The notes below the pieces were generated by a model. It was not told where the DNA came from and did no database searches. It saw nothing but the letters and a program-made list of their open reading frames with translations. A DNA stretch of 64,000 bases. It comes from Prochilodus magdalenae (Eukaryota; Chordata; Actinopteri; Characiformes; Prochilodontidae). This document shows, in pieces, positions 62,475 to 64,000 of the stretch. The translations under genes were made by a program, and so were the position numbers. Every line of letters starts with the position of its first letter. Within the stretch, counting starts at the first letter, position 1. The DNA lies in assembly GCA_024036415.1 (NCBI GenBank), contig JAMWET010003934.1, positions 863,001-927,000 on the forward strand, in the 5' to 3' direction.

Positions 62475-62915
62475 AATGGCAGTAATAATGGCAAGAGCTC
62501 CAGATCCATGCTAAGAGTGTTGGAACCACAGTAAGAATTGTAGGGTCATTATTAGAATTCTAAAGCCATGATGACAATTTCAGACCCACAACAAGTCATC
62601 TTGTGCCATAGTAAGAATTCCTGATCCACAGTATGTATGCTAGTGCTGTGATAAGAATTCTAGGACCACAGAAATAAGACTAAAGCCATGGTAGAAATGT
62701 CATATGGAATTCCAAAGCCACATTGAGAATTTTAGAGCATTAGCGATTGTAAAACCCCTGAATTCAAGAATGCAAGGCAATAATTTACAGCCATGATAAG
62801 AATTACAGAACATTCTAGGGATTCTAGACAGTAAGAATTATAGAACCTAAGAAGTTCTAGAAAAGGACTTTACGAATTGTAAGAACCATAGTAAGTATTC
62901 TGAAGCGATGATCCC
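62475..62915 (+). repeat. degenerate 20-bp satellite, family B, locus 2
   Basis: Units such as GGAACCACAGTAAGAATTGT and GATAAGAATTCTAGGACCAC recur at 19-21 bp over about 440 bp, same orientation as at 39 kb. Confidence 0.82.
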
Positions 62916-62929
62916 AGCTAGCAGGAAAC

Positions 62930-63225
62930 ATTCCCAGAACTTTGGCTAATGTTACCTACAAGCTCTCACACGTTTTAAAGAAAATGTTTTAATTTAATGT
63001 TTAAAGGACAATTTAAAGATGTTTATACAGTAAGTTCCAAAGATGTTCATATATGGTTAAATGTTAGCTAAGACATAGCATTTTAACTACAATGTTTAGA
63101 GGATGTTTTGAGAAAGTTCAGGGCCACAGACTGAATGTTTTTATAGAATATTCTCCTATCTTTAGAAAAAACATTTTGGGAACAAAAACAAAACGTCCTG
63201 CTGAAAACATTAATGCAACAAGTCA
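62930..63225 (+). repeat. AATGTT-rich dispersed repeat
   Basis: CAGCTAGCAGGAAACATTCC, GGCTAATGTTACC, TGAATGTTTTTATAGAATAT and GAAAACATTAATGCAACA resemble a repeat family rich in (A)ACATT/AATGTT(T) known in fish intergenic DNA. Class unknown. Confidence 0.45.
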
Positions 63226-63419
63226 TTTCATACTCTCAAAATGGTATTAGAGCTTATTGTTAATGTGTAAATGTAAATTAAAAAAAAAAAAGCTTTGTGT
63301 TATGAGTGCATATAACATAGTTTGTCAAATGGTTGCTGCCACAGAAATAAACACAATAGTGACTGGCACACAAAATGTGATCTGCTACAGTTTGCAAAAA
63401 GAAACGTTGAATTCTATAA

Positions 63420-63510
63420 ACACCATGAATTCTAAAACTTCAAAAAGAATTTCAGAACCACAGTAAATTTTTTAAGATTTTAAGAACCATAGCAAGTATT
63501 CTCAAACCAT
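63420..63510 (+). repeat. family B satellite remnant, locus 3
   Basis: CAGAACCACAGTAAATTTTT and AAGAACCATAGCAAGTATTC are a few decayed units in the same orientation. Confidence 0.55.
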
Positions 63511-64000
63511 ATACTGAACATTAGGGCACCTGTAAGGTTTTGAACCAGCCCATCAATGTGTTACAGTTTTGATCTGTTTTTTAGGTTTCTTAATGTAATT
63601 TCATTTCAAGATGGCATATTTGATGATTTTGTCCTGGAAACTGCTACTAATGGGCTGTTACTCCAATCCTTCCTTTTTCTTTCAATCTCTTCATTCTGTC
63701 TGTCTCCTGATTGTTGATCCTGCTACTGTTCATTTAGAAGAATCTGCTGAATTATTAGTCTGGTGTCACTCAGTTTGTATAACCTCTGCAGTCAGGTTTT
63801 ATATGAAGTTCAGAAAAAAAATCCGATCCATTCTGAGTGGAAACTTGTACGAGACTCATTTTAAATGTATTGATCGGGTCCTGTGCTGATTGCAGAGTCA
63901 ACAGTTCAGGTCTATTCAGAAAATAGCCAAACCAACATGAACTGACAAAACCTATTTACTTTCTAACAAATGGGAAAATCTGTTGTGATTATAGCGATTG

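Larger units (their letters stand above)
57950..64000 (+). other. ppfia1: intron after third visible exon (runs off window)
   Basis: It begins GTAAGA and has no recognisable following exon before 64,000. It contains a 100-bp TG tract, a pyrimidine-rich repeat, a TG/CG tract, a reverse transposase relic and 20-bp degenerate repeats. Confidence 0.8.

Overview
This is vertebrate, almost certainly teleost fish, genomic DNA. The organism call rests on three things: the coding signal is a typical animal exon/intron structure; the repeats (Tc1 and mariner DNA transposons, an L2-like LINE ending in a TGATT tail, a tRNA-derived SINE, abundant TG microsatellites) are those of fish; and several dispersed repeats look, from memory, like families common in otophysan fishes (characins, catfishes). 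The order-level guess is weak.

The only protein-coding gene I can support is a plus-strand liprin-alpha gene, best matched to ppfia1. Three internal coding exons are visible: 45330-45431, 54715-54879 and 57875-57949. Joined, they give 114 uninterrupted residues of the N-terminal coiled-coil region, and all three are phase 0. The window opens inside the large intron upstream of the first of these and closes inside the intron after the third. Neither the start codon, the SAM-domain exons nor the 3' end is here. About 99.5% of the window is therefore intron, and nearly all ORFs of 60-125 codons are chance or repeat-derived.

Layout. 1-45,329: large upstream intron with a 3.4-3.85 kb local duplication, a possible LTR at 6.9 kb, a hAT-like element with a 12-bp flanking repeat (10.3 kb), a SINE with target-site duplication (11.2 kb), a six-copy 54-bp array (21.3 kb), mariner relics (19.1, 22.9 kb), a Tc1 and LINE relic (26 kb), a transposase relic (33.7 kb) and a LINE ending 178 bp before the first exon. 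45,432-54,714: intron with a hAT-like copy (47.7 kb), an almost complete but dead Tc1 element (49.3-50.9 kb), a solo LTR (51.5 kb), a reverse Tc1 relic and further relics. 54,880-57,874: a reverse mariner relic and a polypurine tract. 57,950-64,000: long TG tracts, a pyrimidine-rich degenerate repeat, a Tc1-type relic and a degenerate 20-bp repeat.

The least explained structure is a set of degenerate tandem repeats with 20-22 bp periods. Family A (unit near GATGGTGTTTGGTGGAGAAT) occurs at five separate loci. Family B (unit near AGAACCACAGTAAGAATTCT) occurs at three. A third family occurs at two. Within each family every locus is in the same orientation. I see no prokaryote-type operon, CRISPR array or new enzymatic system. 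Family names for transposons are from memory of typical sequences, with no database search.
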